Source of the DNA: DATLWN01 sp964422615
GTDB lineage: Bacteria > Pseudomonadota > Zetaproteobacteria > Mariprofundales > Mariprofundaceae
Reading direction: 5' to 3'
DNA length: 64,000 nucleotides
NCBI GenBank assembly: GCA_964422615.1
Contig: CAYRBJ010000002.1
Span: forward strand, 1 to 64,000
Shown here: in pieces, positions 52,526-62,035 of the stretch
Numbering within the stretch: the stretch's first letter is position 1
Layout of the letters: each line of letters begins with the position of its first letter
Translations under genes and position numbers: made by a program
Notes under the pieces: model-generated
The model's database searches: none
What the model saw: the letters and a program-made list of their open reading frames with translations, nothing else
What the model was told of the DNA's origin: nothing

Positions 52526-53232
52526 TACGCGGAGCTTTGGATCTTCTCAACGGCCTGCGTCTGTTGCTGGTTGAGCCCACGCTGCGCAGCGTGCTGTGGC
52601 GCATGCTCGGCTTGCTTGTGCTGCTGGCTGCATTGATGGCCGTGGGTGTGTTCTGGTTTTCCGATTTCCTCGCCCATCTGTGGATTCCGCAAGGCCATGC
52701 CTGGTACTGGCAGGTACTTGGTGCGCTCGCATGGCTGCTGGCTTTTATACTGGCGCTGGTCACTGGCGTGGTCGCTTTCGTGGCGCTGGCATCGGCTGTA
52801 GCCAGTCCCTGGCTGGACATGCTGGCGGCACGGGCGGAAGCGCTTACTGGCCTGGCAGTCGAGGAAAACCAAGCCTCCTGGCTATCCCAGGTCGCGCAGA
52901 GTCTGGTGGCAACGATACGACCGCTGCTCGGTCTGGTCGGTTTGGGGTTGGTGGCGGTGGCCTGCCTGGTCATCCCGGTCATTGGGCAGTTGGCGGCGAC
53001 CGTGATCTGGGGATATGCCGGCATCCGTTTTCTCAATTACGAAATGCTGGATGTGCCCGCCTCGCGCCGGCAGTGGGGCTTTTCCCGGCGCCGGGACGCG
53101 TTGCGGAACGAACGCGGGTACCATCTCGGGTTCGGCGGGGTGGCGATGCTGCTGTTACTGGTGCCGGCACTGAATATCCTCATTCTGCCGGCGGCCGTGG
53201 TGGCGCTGACCCGGCATCTTGCGGGGCGTTAG
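52522..53232 (+). CDS. EI24/CysZ-like membrane protein
   Basis: 236 aa with about four long helices and the re-entrant-like loops of the EI24 family; start GALDLLNGLRLLLVEPTLRS. CysZ in this family transports sulfate; the function here is not known. Overlaps the convergent PilZ gene by 4 bases. Confidence 0.82.
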   Translation: MIRGALDLLNGLRLLLVEPTLRSVLWRMLGLLVLLAALMAVGVFWFSDFLAHLWIPQGHAWYWQVLGALAWLLAFILALVTGVVAFVALASAVASPWLDMLAARAEALTGLAVEENQASWLSQVAQSLVATIRPLLGLVGLGLVAVACLVIPVIGQLAATVIWGYAGIRFLNYEMLDVPASRRQWGFSRRRDALRNERGYHLGFGGVAMLLLLVPALNILILPAAVVALTRHLAGR

Positions 53233-54248
53233 AGCAGTGCATCCGGGATGCCCTTCATCCTGAGGCGCGACATGATGCTTCGTTGCGTGCGCGCGACCAT
53301 TTGCTGAAGTTCCAGACGGGTGTCGCCGTTCGGGATCAACTCGACGCCGATACGCAGATTGTTGCCATTCCGTTGTGTCCATTGCACAACCGCGGCCGAT
53401 TGCATCTGTTTGCCGAAGAGCATCCAGTCGACATCCATGGTCTGCTCGACATGGATGCTGACTTTGCGGTTGATGAGCAACCCCATGCCGTTTTCTGAGT
53501 AATCCAGGGCCTTGCCCGTCAGGATATTGCCATCAGTGATTTTGATCGTGATGTCCAGTGGCGGATCGGGCTGGACCCGCATGTGACGCCGGCGCTCACG
53601 TACCTGTGAAGACATTCTGACATGCCTGAAGTTGATTCTGTCCCGGAACGCGCCGGCGACCTCCAGCATCAGGACGCGATCGCTGCCCGGCAGGATGGTC
53701 AAGGCGGAGCGGCCGTATTCACCGGCGGCGATCGTGTACACAAGGCTCTTGCTGCGTTCCACGGACAGTGTTTGTTCATGCACGTCATGCACGGTGGCCT
53801 GCACCTTGATCGGCATCTCCATGAAATAGTTGTACAGGTCGATCTTCCCCTGCCTCATCCAATGGACCATGGCCTTGATCAGCAGGGCTTCCTGTTCCTG
53901 GCTCGACAGCCGGTCCTCGGTCGTATGAAGGCGGCTCTCAAGCCCTCCGACGAGCAGGTGCATCAGGATCGATACCATGCGGTCGAAGCGGGACAGGACA
54001 TGGATCGGCGGAGTCGATCTGTCGCTATCGGGCAGTTTTTCAATCAATTTTTCCCGCCCGAACAGGATGGCCGCATGCAGGCTGTTTGGGTCGCATCCGT
54101 CCGCGAGCAGGCTGGCCATGATCTCCTGCTGCGGAATTGCGTCCGGCTTGGCCAGCATGTTGGCAAAGCGACGCAGGTTCCGATCGGAGGCTTGGGGGAG
54201 TTGGAGTTTCAGGGTTTTTTCCAAGTCCGACGGATCAATATCATTCAT
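53229..54248 (-). CDS. PilZ domain protein
   Basis: 339 aa. C-terminal PilZ domain (about 215-330) with RERRRHMRVQP (RxxxR) and DYSENGMGLLI (D/N-x-S-x-x-G), the c-di-GMP-binding residues. The N-terminal 200 residues are helical without a known domain. A likely c-di-GMP effector. Confidence 0.85.
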   Translation of the reverse strand: MNDIDPSDLEKTLKLQLPQASDRNLRRFANMLAKPDAIPQQEIMASLLADGCDPNSLHAAILFGREKLIEKLPDSDRSTPPIHVLSRFDRMVSILMHLLVGGLESRLHTTEDRLSSQEQEALLIKAMVHWMRQGKIDLYNYFMEMPIKVQATVHDVHEQTLSVERSKSLVYTIAAGEYGRSALTILPGSDRVLMLEVAGAFRDRINFRHVRMSSQVRERRRHMRVQPDPPLDITIKITDGNILTGKALDYSENGMGLLINRKVSIHVEQTMDVDWMLFGKQMQSAAVVQWTQRNGNNLRIGVELIPNGDTRLELQQMVARTQRSIMSRLRMKGIPDALL

Positions 54249-54312
54249 GGTATGAAGATGCGTGAAGGCATTCGAATGCGCAAGTACAGGTGGGCCACAT
54301 GACGGGCAGTGA

Positions 54313-55224
54313 CTACAATCTCGGCGGACTGGTCAGCTCCTGCGCATGTTCCTCGACGAATTCCATGAAGGCCTTCGGGATGGCGGCGAAGCGCTTGCCC
54401 TGGCGGTAGACGATGTGCCATTGGCGCATGATGGGGAAATCCTCCACCTTCAGCACCACCAGGTGTTTCAGCGCCAGTTCCATCTCCAGCGTGTGCAGGG
54501 ACACGATACCGAGCCCAAGCTCGGCCATCACGGCCTGCTTGATGGCCTCGGAGCGGCTCATCTCCATACCGGCCACCATGCGGATGCCATGCTCTGAGAA
54601 GAAACGCTCGGCGGCGATACGCGTTCCTGAATCGCTTTCACGTACGATAAACGGCTCCTGGGCCAGTTCCGCCAATCTGATCAGTTTGCGCTTGGCCAGC
54701 GGATGCGAGGGCGGGGCGATGATCACCAGCGGATTGCCCATGAACGGGGTGCCGACCAGTCCCTGTCCCTCGGGGGGGCGACCCATGATGGCCATGTCGG
54801 TGGTGTTGTTGCGTACGGCTTCGATCAGGCCGGAACGATTGGTCACATCGAGTTGTACCTTGACGTCCGGGTACTTCTGGTGGAAGGCGGCGAGCAGCTG
54901 CGGCGCGAAGTAGTTGGCGGTGGAGGCCATGGTCAGATGCAGGGTGCCCCGCTTCAGGCCCTTCAGCTCCTCCAGCGTCTGCTGGGCCTCTTCGAGTTGC
55001 TGGTGGATGCTGCGGGCGTAGTGGAGCAGTTCGCGTCCGGCCTCGGTCAGGAAAATCTGCTTGCCCAGCTGTTCGAACAGCGGCAGCCCGACATTATTCT
55101 CCAGTTGCTTGATCTGCATCGAGGCGGCCGGTTGCGACAGATGCATCTCCTTGGCGGCGCGTGAGAAATTCATATGTTTGGCCACGGATTCGAATACGGC
55201 GAGTTGTCTCAAGGTCAGATGCAT
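54313..55224 (-). CDS. cbbR: LysR-type regulator of CO2 fixation CbbR
   Basis: 303 aa. LysR helix-turn-helix FSRAAKEMHLSQPAASMQIK and the CbbR-like effector domain (MASTANYFAPQLLAAFHQKYP). Its position, divergent from cbbL with operator-like palindromes between, supports CbbR. It probably senses metabolites of the Calvin cycle. Confidence 0.9.
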   Translation of the reverse strand: MHLTLRQLAVFESVAKHMNFSRAAKEMHLSQPAASMQIKQLENNVGLPLFEQLGKQIFLTEAGRELLHYARSIHQQLEEAQQTLEELKGLKRGTLHLTMASTANYFAPQLLAAFHQKYPDVKVQLDVTNRSGLIEAVRNNTTDMAIMGRPPEGQGLVGTPFMGNPLVIIAPPSHPLAKRKLIRLAELAQEPFIVRESDSGTRIAAERFFSEHGIRMVAGMEMSRSEAIKQAVMAELGLGIVSLHTLEMELALKHLVVLKVEDFPIMRQWHIVYRQGKRFAAIPKAFMEFVEEHAQELTSPPRL

Positions 55225-55253
55225 GGCGTCTCCCGAGCTGGAGCTGGATATGT

Positions 55254-55268
55254 ATAAGTATATCTTAT
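55254..55268. promoter_or_regulatory. Putative CbbR operator
   Basis: Perfect inverted repeat ATAAG-TATAT-CTTAT in the cbbR-cbbL intergenic space, next to related half-sites at 55271-55278 and 55291-55300 (TATACCTTAT). LysR-type proteins bind such AT-rich palindromes. Inference by position. Confidence 0.55.
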
Positions 55269-55381
55269 GATAATTATCAAAACAACTGAATATACCTTAT
55301 GGAAGGAATTGTCTAAAGTTGGGGACAAGTCACAGAGACTGCCACCTCGGTCACGGGGTGAGTTTTTATCGAGGAGACGTC

Positions 55382-56803
55382 ATGTCAGCGAAAACATACA
55401 ACGCCGGTGTGAAAGAATACCGGCAGACCTACTGGATGCCCGAATACACGCCGTTGGATACCGATATCCTGGCGGTGTTCAAGATCACCCCGCAGCCGGG
55501 CGTGGATCGCGAGGAGGCTGCCGCCGCTGTGGCCGCTGAGTCCTCCACCGGTACCTGGACGACGGTGTGGACCGATCTTTTGACCGATCTAGACTATTAC
55601 AAGGGTCGTGCCTATGCCATCGAAGACGTGCCGGGTGACGATACCTGTTTCTACGCCTTCATCGCCTATCCGATCGACCTGTTCGAGGAAGGCTCGGTGG
55701 TGAATGTGTTCACCTCGCTCGTCGGCAACGTGTTCGGCTTCAAGGCCGTGCGTGCACTCCGCCTGGAGGATGTCCGTTTTCCGATCGCCTACGTCAAGAC
55801 CTGCGGTGGCCCGCCGCACGGCATCCAGGTCGAGCGCGATGTCATGAACAAGTACGGTCGCCCGCTGCTGGGCTGCACCATCAAGCCGAAGTTGGGCCTG
55901 TCCGCGAAGAACTACGGCCGCGCCGTCTATGAGTGTCTGCGCGGTGGTCTGGACTTCACCAAGGACGACGAGAACGTCAACTCCCAGCCGTTCATGCGTT
56001 GGCGCCAGCGTTTCGACTTCGTCATGGAGGCCATCGAGAAGGCCGAGCGCGAGACCGGTGAGCGCAAGGGTCACTACCTGAATGTCACTGCCCCGACCCC
56101 GGAGGAGATGTACAAGCGTGCCGAGTATGCCAAGGAGATCGGTGCCCCGATCATCATGCACGACTACATCACAGGCGGCTTCTGCGCCAACACCGGCCTA
56201 GCCAATTGGTGCCGCGACAACGGCCTGCTGCTGCACATCCACCGCGCCATGCATGCCGTGCTGGACCGTAACCCGCACCATGGCATCCACTTCCGGGTGC
56301 TGGCCAAGATCCTGCGCCTGTCCGGCGGCGACCACCTGCATTCCGGCACCGTGGTCGGCAAGCTCGAGGGCGACCGCGAAGCGACACTGGGCTGGATTGA
56401 TATCATGCGCGACTCCTTCATCAAGGAAGACCGCAGCCGCGGTATCTTCTTCGATCAGGACTGGGGTTCGATGCCGGGCGTGTTCCCGGTGGCCTCCGGC
56501 GGTATCCATGTCTGGCACATGCCGGCATTGGTCAGCATCTTCGGCGACGACTCGGTGCTGCAGTTCGGCGGCGGCACACTGGGCCATCCGTGGGGCAACG
56601 CGGCCGGTGCCGCAGCCAACCGTGTGGCGCTCGAGGCCTGCGTTGAGGCCCGCAACGAGGGTGTGCAGATTGAGAAGGAGGGCAAGGCCATCCTGACCGA
56701 GGCTGCGAAGTCGAGCCCCGAGCTGAAGACCGCCATGGAGACGTGGAAGGAGATCAAGTTCGAGTTCGACACCGTCGACAAGCTGGATGTCCAGCACAAG
56801 TAA
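55382..56803 (+). CDS. cbbL: RuBisCO form I large subunit
   Basis: 473 aa. Form IA type. Carbamylated lysine region GGLDFTKDDENVNSQPF, KPKLGLSAKNYGRAVYE, catalytic HFRVLAKILRLSGGDHLHSG and GGGTLGHPWGNAAGA. GAGGAG precedes the ATG. The first gene of the cbb operon. Confidence 0.97.
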   Translation: MSAKTYNAGVKEYRQTYWMPEYTPLDTDILAVFKITPQPGVDREEAAAAVAAESSTGTWTTVWTDLLTDLDYYKGRAYAIEDVPGDDTCFYAFIAYPIDLFEEGSVVNVFTSLVGNVFGFKAVRALRLEDVRFPIAYVKTCGGPPHGIQVERDVMNKYGRPLLGCTIKPKLGLSAKNYGRAVYECLRGGLDFTKDDENVNSQPFMRWRQRFDFVMEAIEKAERETGERKGHYLNVTAPTPEEMYKRAEYAKEIGAPIIMHDYITGGFCANTGLANWCRDNGLLLHIHRAMHAVLDRNPHHGIHFRVLAKILRLSGGDHLHSGTVVGKLEGDREATLGWIDIMRDSFIKEDRSRGIFFDQDWGSMPGVFPVASGGIHVWHMPALVSIFGDDSVLQFGGGTLGHPWGNAAGAAANRVALEACVEARNEGVQIEKEGKAILTEAAKSSPELKTAMETWKEIKFEFDTVDKLDVQHK

Positions 56804-56811
56804 TGGCGATA

Positions 56812-56835
56812 CCGGGGCGCCATGAGCGCCCCCGG
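56812..56835 (+). other. Hairpin between cbbL and cbbS
   Basis: GGGGCGC-CATGA-GCGCCCC in the 68-base cbbL-cbbS spacer, no T-run; it may stabilise the cbbL message. Confidence 0.5.
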
Positions 56836-56871
56836 CCCCTCAAACGAATCGATTATTAAGGAGAAAAAAAC

Positions 56872-57228
56872 ATGAGTGCAATGCAGGACTACAAGTCGCG
56901 GCTGAACGATCCCGCCAGCCGCAAATTCGAAACCTTCTCGTATCTGCCGGCCCTGAGCGCCGACAAGATCCGCAAGCAGGTCGAGTACATCGTGAAGAAG
57001 GGTTGGAACCCGGCCATCGAGCATATCGAGCCGGAACACCTGATGGACAACTACTGGTACATGTGGAAGTTGCCGATGTTCGGCGAGACCGATGTGGATG
57101 CGATCCTCGCCGAGGCGGAGGCCTGCCACAAGGCCAACCCCGACAACCATGTGCGTCTGGTCGGCTATGACAACTTCGCGCAGAGCCAGGGTGCGGCCAT
57201 GGTGATCTACCGCGGCAAGACCGTCTGA
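56872..57228 (+). CDS. cbbS: RuBisCO form I small subunit
   Basis: 118 aa. ETFSYLPALSADKIRKQVEY, WNPAIEHIEPE, YWYMWKLPMFGETD and VRLVGYDNFAQSQG match CbbS. AAGGAG upstream. Followed by a terminator. Confidence 0.96.
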   Translation: MSAMQDYKSRLNDPASRKFETFSYLPALSADKIRKQVEYIVKKGWNPAIEHIEPEHLMDNYWYMWKLPMFGETDVDAILAEAEACHKANPDNHVRLVGYDNFAQSQGAAMVIYRGKTV

Positions 57229-57257
57229 TCAGTCCCCGTACGGGAGTCCAATGCAAC

Positions 57258-57298
57258 AGCGCTCCCGTGGCCGCAAGGCGGCGGGAGCGCTTTGTTTT
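57258..57298 (+). terminator. Terminator after cbbS
   Basis: 10-bp stem AGCGCTCCCG/CGGGAGCGCT enclosing an inner hairpin (GGCCGCAAGGC-like), then TTTGTTTT. It likely lowers transcription into cbbQ. Confidence 0.8.
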
Positions 57299-57359
57299 GA
57301 TAGCCCGGCATCGTTGGATGCAACGGGAATAGAACACCATTATTGACAGGAGCCTGAGG

Positions 57360-58163
57360 ATGAACGACGTCGTCAAACAGTACATGTTCGAGAAGGAGCC
57401 CTACTACCTTCCGGTGGCGGATGAGGTGGAGCTGTATGAGGCGGCTTACTCCGTGCGCATGCCGATGATGCTCAAGGGGCCGACCGGTTGCGGCAAGACC
57501 CGCTTCGTCGAATACATGGCCTGGAAGCTGGGCAAGCCGCTGATCACCGTGGCCTGTAACGAGGACATGACCGCGTCCGATCTGGTCGGCCGCTTTCTGC
57601 TGGATGCCAACGGTACGACCTGGCAGGACGGCCCATTGGCCGTGGCCGCCCGTCATGGTGCCATCTGCTATCTGGACGAGGTGGTGGAGGCCCGCCAGGA
57701 CACCACTGTGGTGATCCATCCGCTGACCGACAACCGCCGGGTGCTGCCGTTGGAGAAGAAGGGTGAACTCGTGCATGCCCATCCCGATTTTCAGCTGGTG
57801 ATCTCCTACAACCCCGGCTATCAGTCGCTGATGAAGGATTTGAAGCAGTCGACCAAGCAGCGTTTCGGCGCATTGGACTTCAATTACCCGGAGCATGATG
57901 TCGAGGCCGAAATCGTGGCGCACGAAAGCGGTGTCGACGCCGATGTGGCCGACAAGCTGGTGTCGATCGCCGAGCGTGCCCGCAACCTGAAAGGCCATGG
58001 CCTGGATGAGGGCATCTCCACCCGCATGCTCGTGTATGCGGGCAACCTGATCGCCAAGGGTGTTGCACCTCAGAGCGCCTGCCGCGTGACTCTGGTGCGA
58101 CCGATCACCGACGATCCGGACATGCGCGATGCCCTGGATGCCGCTGTCACGACGTTCTTTTAA
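57360..58163 (+). CDS. cbbQ: RuBisCO activase subunit CbbQ
   Basis: 267 aa. AAA+ ATPase with P-loop GPTGCGKTRFVEYMA and Walker B ICYLDEVVEA; typical for CbbQ. With CbbO it removes sugar phosphates from RuBisCO. ACAGGAG upstream. Confidence 0.94.
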   Translation: MNDVVKQYMFEKEPYYLPVADEVELYEAAYSVRMPMMLKGPTGCGKTRFVEYMAWKLGKPLITVACNEDMTASDLVGRFLLDANGTTWQDGPLAVAARHGAICYLDEVVEARQDTTVVIHPLTDNRRVLPLEKKGELVHAHPDFQLVISYNPGYQSLMKDLKQSTKQRFGALDFNYPEHDVEAEIVAHESGVDADVADKLVSIAERARNLKGHGLDEGISTRMLVYAGNLIAKGVAPQSACRVTLVRPITDDPDMRDALDAAVTTFF

Positions 58164-58196
58164 TCGCTGCGACCGGTAACTGCGGAGAGATCGGAT

Positions 58197-60542
58197 ATGT
58201 CGATTCTGCTGGATGACGATTACAAGGAGCTGCTCGAGGGGCTCTCTTCGGAGGAGCAGGAGATCCTGCACGCCGAGTGGGCCGGTGCGACGCGGGTCTT
58301 CTCGCCGCGGGGACTCGATAACTACCTGAAGGGTGCGGCGGCGCTGAAGAGCCTGGGCCGCGGCTCGTCCCTGGTCATCACATGGATCGAGCAGGCCCCG
58401 CATGTGGCGGCCGAGGTCGGCGAGGATGTCGTCGGCGAGCTGGCGCATGCGGCGCTCAACATGGCCTCGAAGACCTCGGGTGCCGTCATTGAGCTGGTGA
58501 TTTCCACGGCCCCGACGGCGGCGTCGCGCCTGGGAGATGCCGATCTCTTCCTGAACTATCTGAAGTTCCTCAATACCCTGCTGGCGCAGGCGCCGCGCGG
58601 CATCCGTCCGATGCTCGACAATCTGGACGTGCTGGTGGAGAAGCTGACGCTGGGCGGCCTGCGCCGCTGGGCCATGTGGGGCGCGCACGCCTACCGCACC
58701 GACTACGAGGAGCAGATCCGCTACTTCGGCCTGGAATCCAAGGAGGCACAGGCGGTTCTGCAGAAGGAACGCAAGGGCACGCTGTTCGTCGATGTGCAGC
58801 GGCGCATCAATATGTATCTGCGCGCCCTGTGGGGCCGGGACTTCTTCATGCGCCCGACTTCCGGAGATTTCGAGAGCCGTGAAGGCTACAAGCCCTATAT
58901 CGAGGAATACCTGATCCATCTGCCGGATGCCTTCGATGATTTCGAGGGCGTGTCCGGGCTGTCGCTCTACCGGGCCGCCGCCGCCCATGCCGCGGCGCAT
59001 ATCGTGGAAACGAAGACTCCGATCTCCGCCGAGGCCTTGAATCCGATGCAGATGGCCGTGATCTCGGTGGTCGAGGACGCGCGCGTCGGGGCGCTGTCCA
59101 TCCGCCGCTTTCCGGGCCTGAAGCCCTTGTGGGCGTCATTGCACATGGCGACTCCGGAGCAGTCGGCCAGCGTTGGCGATTACCTGAACAGGCTGGCCCG
59201 CGCCCTGCTCGACGAGACCTATGAGGACGGCGATGCGTGGATTGCCGAGGGCCGTGCCGCCTTCGCCGAGGCTGCCGGGCGCCTGGATTCGAACCAGGCG
59301 TCCTGGGATATCGGCGTGCAGCTGGCGCACTCCCTGCAAGCCAAGAAGATCGCCTTCAACCCGCGCACCGATGTGCTGACGGCACCGTACCTGGACGACA
59401 ACCGCTACTTCTGGGAATTCGAGGAATTCGATCCCGGCAAGGCTGCGAGTGCCGGTTACGAAACCATCAAGCAGGTGCGTAAGTACGTGAATGTGATGGA
59501 AATGGCCAATGAGATCGATACCGAGACGGCCGGCGACGATGCCCAGGAGATCTGGGTGCTGGGCACCGAGCTGTTCCCTTATGAGGACATCGGCGATGAG
59601 AGCGGCGGCAAGTCCTTCAACGAGCTCGAGGGCAAGGAGCCGCTCGCCGAGCCCTACCACTATTCGGAATGGGATTACCAGATCCAGTTGGAGCGCCCGA
59701 GCTGGGTGACGGTGCAGGAGAAACGCACCCGTTCGGGCGAGCTGGACGCCATCGACGACATCGTTGCGCGCAACAAGCGCCTGATCTCGCGCATGAAATA
59801 CCTGCTGGATGCCATGCAACCGCAGGGCGTGCAGCGCATCCGCAAGCTCGAGGACGGCGACGAGCTGGACATCAACGCCGCCATCATGGCCCTGACCGAT
59901 ATCCGCCGCGGCAACCAGCCAGACCCGCGGGTGATGATGCGCTCGGTGCGCAAGACCCGCGACATCTCGGTGCTGGTGCTGCTCGACCTGTCCGAGTCGA
60001 CCAACGACAAGGTGGCGGGCAAGGACTACTCGGTGCTGGATCTGACGCGCGAGGCCTGCGTGCTGCTCGCCGACGCCATCGACAAGGTCGGCGATCCCTT
60101 CGCCATCCACGGCTTCTGCTCGGACGGGCGGCATGATGTCGAGTACTACCGCTTCAAGGACTTCGACCATCCCTACGACGAGCAGCCGAAGGCCAAGCTC
60201 GCCGGCATGAGCGGGCAGCTGTCCACGCGCATGGGGGCGGCCATTCGGCACGCCAGCCATTACCTGAAGCTGCAGCGCTCATCCAAGAAGCTGTTGATCG
60301 TCATCACCGACGGCGAGCCGGCGGACATCGACGTGCGCGATCCGCAGTACCTGCGCTTTGATACCAAGAAATCGGTGGAGGAGGCGGAGAAATCGGGCAT
60401 CCTCACCTACTGCATGAGCCTTGATCCGCGCGCCGACGCCTATGTATCGCGCATCTTCGGCCAGCGCAATTACATGGTGGTCGACCATGTCGAGCGTCTG
60501 CCGGAGAAGCTGCCGCTGCTTTACGCCGGCCTGACGCGCTGA
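58197..60542 (+). CDS. cbbO: RuBisCO activase subunit CbbO
   Basis: 781 aa. C-terminal VWA domain with MIDAS VLLDLSESTND and VITDGEPAD; N-terminal alpha region typical of CbbO. It binds RuBisCO and works with the CbbQ ring. 33 bases after cbbQ. Confidence 0.94.
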   Translation: MSILLDDDYKELLEGLSSEEQEILHAEWAGATRVFSPRGLDNYLKGAAALKSLGRGSSLVITWIEQAPHVAAEVGEDVVGELAHAALNMASKTSGAVIELVISTAPTAASRLGDADLFLNYLKFLNTLLAQAPRGIRPMLDNLDVLVEKLTLGGLRRWAMWGAHAYRTDYEEQIRYFGLESKEAQAVLQKERKGTLFVDVQRRINMYLRALWGRDFFMRPTSGDFESREGYKPYIEEYLIHLPDAFDDFEGVSGLSLYRAAAAHAAAHIVETKTPISAEALNPMQMAVISVVEDARVGALSIRRFPGLKPLWASLHMATPEQSASVGDYLNRLARALLDETYEDGDAWIAEGRAAFAEAAGRLDSNQASWDIGVQLAHSLQAKKIAFNPRTDVLTAPYLDDNRYFWEFEEFDPGKAASAGYETIKQVRKYVNVMEMANEIDTETAGDDAQEIWVLGTELFPYEDIGDESGGKSFNELEGKEPLAEPYHYSEWDYQIQLERPSWVTVQEKRTRSGELDAIDDIVARNKRLISRMKYLLDAMQPQGVQRIRKLEDGDELDINAAIMALTDIRRGNQPDPRVMMRSVRKTRDISVLVLLDLSESTNDKVAGKDYSVLDLTREACVLLADAIDKVGDPFAIHGFCSDGRHDVEYYRFKDFDHPYDEQPKAKLAGMSGQLSTRMGAAIRHASHYLKLQRSSKKLLIVITDGEPADIDVRDPQYLRFDTKKSVEEAEKSGILTYCMSLDPRADAYVSRIFGQRNYMVVDHVERLPEKLPLLYAGLTR

Positions 60543-60552
60543 GGAGCCGACC

Positions 60553-61737
60553 ATGCTCGTTCATATGGGCGATATGCTGCGCCACGCGCAGGCAAATGGA
60601 TATGCGGTCGGGGGGTACGACATCGTCGGCCTGGAATTCCTGGAGGCCATCGTATCTGCCTGCGAGCGCGACCGAGCGCCTGCCATCCTGAGTCTGGCCG
60701 AATCGCATTTCAGCCATTACGACTTCGACATGCTGATGCCATCCGTGGTGGAAGCCGCCCGCCGATCGAAGGTACCGATGGCGGTACATCTGGACCATGG
60801 CGCCAGCATCGGGACCGTGACACGGGCCATACGCCTGGGCTGCAACGCGGTCATGGTCGACGGATCCCATCTGCCATTCAATGATAACCTGGATCTGACG
60901 CGCGATGTTGCCACGCTGGCGCACGGCTGCGGTGTACCGATCGAGGGTGAGTTGGGCTACGTGCCCGGCGTGGAAGGCGAAGACGCCGAATTGCATCCCG
61001 GCGAAGTGCGCATGACCGAACCCGAGGAGGCCGCACATTTCGCTACTGAATCCGGGGTCGACTGCCTGGCGGTGTCGATCGGTACGGTACATGGCCGGAT
61101 GCGCGGTACGCCCGCGCTCGACCTGGAACGTATGAGCCGCATACGGGATGCCGTCGGCGTGCCGTTGGTAATCCACGGCGGCACCGGGCTCAGCGATGCG
61201 CAATACCGTGGTCTGGTGGCAGCCGGCATGACCAAGCTGAATTACTACACGGCGTTGGCCGATGCCGCCGCTCGCAGCATTCGCACAATGGCAGAGGCCC
61301 GCCCTGACGCCGGTTACACGGCATTGTTGTCGGGCGTGCGTGAAGCCATTTCAGACGAGGTGTCGCGCATGAACGCATTGCTTGGTGCGAGTGGCCGCGC
61401 GGACGAGGCGAGGTCGGCGTGCAGGCCATGGCGGGAGGTTATCCATGCGATCGCCTTCAATTTCGACGGCACGAAGGACGCGCAATGGCAAGAAAGGGCT
61501 CTCGCCCGCGGCGTGTCCGATCTGTCGGCCATTCCAGGCGTGCGTTCGGTCGAGGTCGGCACTGCACTGAAAGATGGGATGCGCTATAGTCGCTTCTGGA
61601 ACATCCGTTTCGCCAGTGAGCATGTGGTAACAAGCTATGCCGACCATCCGGCGCATGTTGCCTATGCCGACGAGGTGTTCAGGCCCGCCGCCAAGGATCG
61701 CTTGAGCATTGACTACAGGATCGAGCAAGATGACTGA
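60553..61737 (+). CDS. Class II aldolase fused to a Dabb domain
   Basis: 394 aa. Residues 1-280 are a class II fructose-bisphosphate aldolase: HLDHG with zinc-ligand His, GTVHG, IHGGTGLSD, KLNYYTAL. Residues about 295-394 are a Dabb (stress-response A/B barrel) domain: VIHAIAFNFDGTKD, ALARGVSDLSAIPGVRSVEV, HVVTSYADHPAHVAYADEV. The fusion is unusual. Placed 10 bases after cbbO, its substrate is probably a Calvin-cycle bisphosphate, but this is not proven. Confidence 0.9.
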   Translation: MLVHMGDMLRHAQANGYAVGGYDIVGLEFLEAIVSACERDRAPAILSLAESHFSHYDFDMLMPSVVEAARRSKVPMAVHLDHGASIGTVTRAIRLGCNAVMVDGSHLPFNDNLDLTRDVATLAHGCGVPIEGELGYVPGVEGEDAELHPGEVRMTEPEEAAHFATESGVDCLAVSIGTVHGRMRGTPALDLERMSRIRDAVGVPLVIHGGTGLSDAQYRGLVAAGMTKLNYYTALADAAARSIRTMAEARPDAGYTALLSGVREAISDEVSRMNALLGASGRADEARSACRPWREVIHAIAFNFDGTKDAQWQERALARGVSDLSAIPGVRSVEVGTALKDGMRYSRFWNIRFASEHVVTSYADHPAHVAYADEVFRPAAKDRLSIDYRIEQDD

Positions 61738-62035
61738 GGGCGTATCCATCTATTGCGGGTATCACAAGGACAAGCATGGCATCACCCAGCTTGGCCGCAT
61801 CGTGCTGGATGGCTGGTTGTTTGGTCTCATCCCGGAGAGCGAGGATTGCGCCGGCTGGGAACTGGCACGTATGCAGATGCTCATGGACAAAGTGCAGGGC
61901 GAGTGGGACAAGTACGGCAACCTTCCCAGCCATCTGCCCGAAGACCTGCGCCAGCGCCATGCCGCTCTCTACGACAAGGCCATGCATCAGGCCCGCGCGA
62001 GGGGCTGGGATCCCGAGCTTGGTGAGGACGACTAG
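61730..62035 (+). CDS. Unknown small protein in the cbb operon
   Basis: 101 aa from ATG at 61730, overlapping the aldolase stop by 8 bases. Acidic; contains GITQLGRIVLDGWLFGLIPE and ARARGWDPELGEDD. No family recognised. Converges with the gene at 62032 by 4 bases. Confidence 0.68.
   Translation: MTEGVSIYCGYHKDKHGITQLGRIVLDGWLFGLIPESEDCAGWELARMQMLMDKVQGEWDKYGNLPSHLPEDLRQRHAALYDKAMHQARARGWDPELGEDD

Noticed and set aside
57207..59000. 597-codon open frame on the minus strand opposite cbbQ/cbbO
   Set aside because: It is antisense to two clear genes and arises from high GC at the third codon position; its product has no domain and is rich in Gln/His/Arg.
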